The notes under the pieces: generated by a model | Database searches by the model: none | What the model was told of the DNA's origin: nothing | What the model saw: only the letters and a program-made list of their open reading frames with translations | Shown here: one piece after another, positions 63,043 to 64,000 of the stretch | How the letters are laid out: every line of letters starts with the position of its first letter | How positions within the stretch are numbered: the first letter of the stretch is position 1 | From: Gammaproteobacteria bacterium | GTDB taxonomy: Bacteria > Pseudomonadota > Gammaproteobacteria > Burkholderiales > Gallionellaceae | Length of the DNA stretch: 64,000 nucleotides | NCBI GenBank assembly: GCA_018814405.1 | Contig: JAHIZO010000006.1 | Location: 62,001-126,000, forward strand | Direction of reading: 5' to 3' | Made by a program: the position numbers and the translations under genes

Positions 63043-63993
63043 TCACAGCCACGCGGCAAGGCTGTTGAACAGCATGCCCGTCACCACAAAAGCCGTCGCC
63101 AGATAGGCCGCAAAGATCGCCAGCAAGGGCCACTTCACCACCTTGCGCAAGATCAACATCTCGGGGAAGGAAAGTGCGACCACGGCCATCATGAACGCCA
63201 GCACCGTGCCCACCGGCACGCCCTTCTGCAACAACACCTCGGCCACCGGAATGATGCCGACCGCATCCGAATAGAGCGGCACGCCCACCAGCACTGCACC
63301 GATGACCGAAGGCAGACCACCGTCTCCCGCGAAGTCCGCGATGAATTCCCTGGGCACATAACCATGCATCAGCGCGCCGACCCCCACGCCGATCAATACA
63401 TATTTCCAGATACGACCGACGATCTCTTTGACCTGAGACACAGCATATTGATGGCGCAGCTTGAGCGTCATCACTTCCGTTTCGAGTTGCGGATCGCCCA
63501 TCTTGATCTGCCACACATATTCCTCGACCCAGCGCTCCGGCTTGAAACGTTCCAGTACGAAACCACCGATCAAGGCCACGCTCAATCCGCTCACGACATA
63601 GATCAACGTCATCTTCCAACCGATGACCGTGGCCAGCACCACGATCGCCACTTCATTCACCATCGGGCTGGCGATCAGGAAAGACAGCGTGACCCCCAAA
63701 GGGATACCCGCCTCGACGAAACCGATGAACAGCGGCACCGACGAACACGAGCAGAACGGCGTGACCGCGCCTAATCCCACCGCCATGAAGCGCGAACTGA
63801 TATTGCCCCGCTTGCGGATGAATTCGCGCACCCGCTCCGGCCTGAGCATCGCGCGCAACAGCCCCATGACATAGATGACCAGCGTGAGCAACACCAATAT
63901 CTTGCTGACATCCATCACAAAGAAATGCGCAGCATCCCCGAGCTGGGAGCCGCGCATCCCCGCCATGTCGTAGACCAACCAGTCGGCCGTCAT
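63043..63993 (-). CDS. DUF318/ArsP-type permease
   Basis: A 316-residue membrane permease of the UPF0718/ArsP superfamily, with eight or more hydrophobic segments and the motif PFCSCSSVPLF (about residue 79-89) whose cysteines are typical of the family. ArsP proteins export methylated arsenicals; other members have unknown substrate. The gene is near the window edge, so the start beyond 63993 cannot be fully judged (the ATG at 63993 lacks a clear ribosome site). Confidence 0.85.
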   Translation of the reverse strand: MTADWLVYDMAGMRGSQLGDAAHFFVMDVSKILVLLTLVIYVMGLLRAMLRPERVREFIRKRGNISSRFMAVGLGAVTPFCSCSSVPLFIGFVEAGIPLGVTLSFLIASPMVNEVAIVVLATVIGWKMTLIYVVSGLSVALIGGFVLERFKPERWVEEYVWQIKMGDPQLETEVMTLKLRHQYAVSQVKEIVGRIWKYVLIGVGVGALMHGYVPREFIADFAGDGGLPSVIGAVLVGVPLYSDAVGIIPVAEVLLQKGVPVGTVLAFMMAVVALSFPEMLILRKVVKWPLLAIFAAYLATAFVVTGMLFNSLAAWL

Positions 63994-64000
63994 CTCGAAC

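Overview
This 64 kb window is chromosomal DNA from a betaproteobacterium. The gene order (carB-carA, dapB-bamE-recN-nadK-hrcA-hemH, rplU-rpmA-obgE-proB, argD-argF-argG), the DUF934/cysI/cysH/cysDN sulfate-assimilation operon and the abundance of multiheme and heme-c proteins suggest the Nitrosomonadales, most likely a Gallionellaceae-type iron or sulfur oxidiser. That assignment is inferred from gene content and not tested. Coding density is high. I found no rRNA, tRNA, CRISPR array, prophage or intact insertion sequence.

Layout. 1-8184 (minus strand): carB (cut by the window edge), carA, a cation/proton antiporter, a small membrane protein, dapB, bamE, recN, nadK. 8224-13002 (minus): an RND efflux pump, its membrane-fusion lipoprotein and a TetR repressor with a clear palindromic operator at 13014-13033. 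13097-15208 (plus): hrcA and hemH. 15217-19397 (minus): a YcgR-like PilZ protein, a glycosyltransferase-like protein, a heme-c diguanylate cyclase and oligoribonuclease. 19460-22225 (plus): an M48 protease, a small cytochrome c, a pterin dehydratase and rsgA. 22580-27511: one very large kinase/AAA/GAF/GGDEF protein.

27805-34007 is the most distinctive part. A sigma-54 activator is divergent from an operon of ferredoxin, CcoG-like ferredoxin, DUF302 protein, octaheme tetrathionate-reductase-family cytochrome and membrane cytochrome b. A near-perfect -24/-12 sigma-54 promoter lies at 29258-29273. A strong intrinsic terminator sits in the leader at 29353-29383, so transcripts either end as a short RNA of about 100 nt or read through into the operon. 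34014-34287 is a repeat-rich block with a 205-bp element bounded by 19-bp inverted repeats.

34276-39097 (minus): a TlpA-like thioredoxin, a repeat-bearing lipoprotein, a CbiB-family protein and a second heme-c diguanylate cyclase. 39097-46427: cysN, cysD, cysH, DUF934, a siroheme reductase, a small unknown protein and a TauE-type transporter, divergent from cysB. 46459-61454: housekeeping genes (thioredoxins, murJ, rpsT, arginine biosynthesis, macro-domain protein, ppnP, yajQ, DJ-1, rho, rplU-rpmA, obgE, proB); the rplU leader carries a 49-bp tandem repeat that folds into two hairpins. 61550-63993 (minus): a CDF metal exporter and a permease/thioredoxin cluster.

Two themes connect the genes. 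One is c-di-GMP signalling: three diguanylate cyclases, two of them with a periplasmic CxxCH heme site, plus PilZ and YajQ proteins. The other is periplasmic redox and sulfur metabolism: the octaheme operon, the assimilatory cys operon and several thioredoxins.
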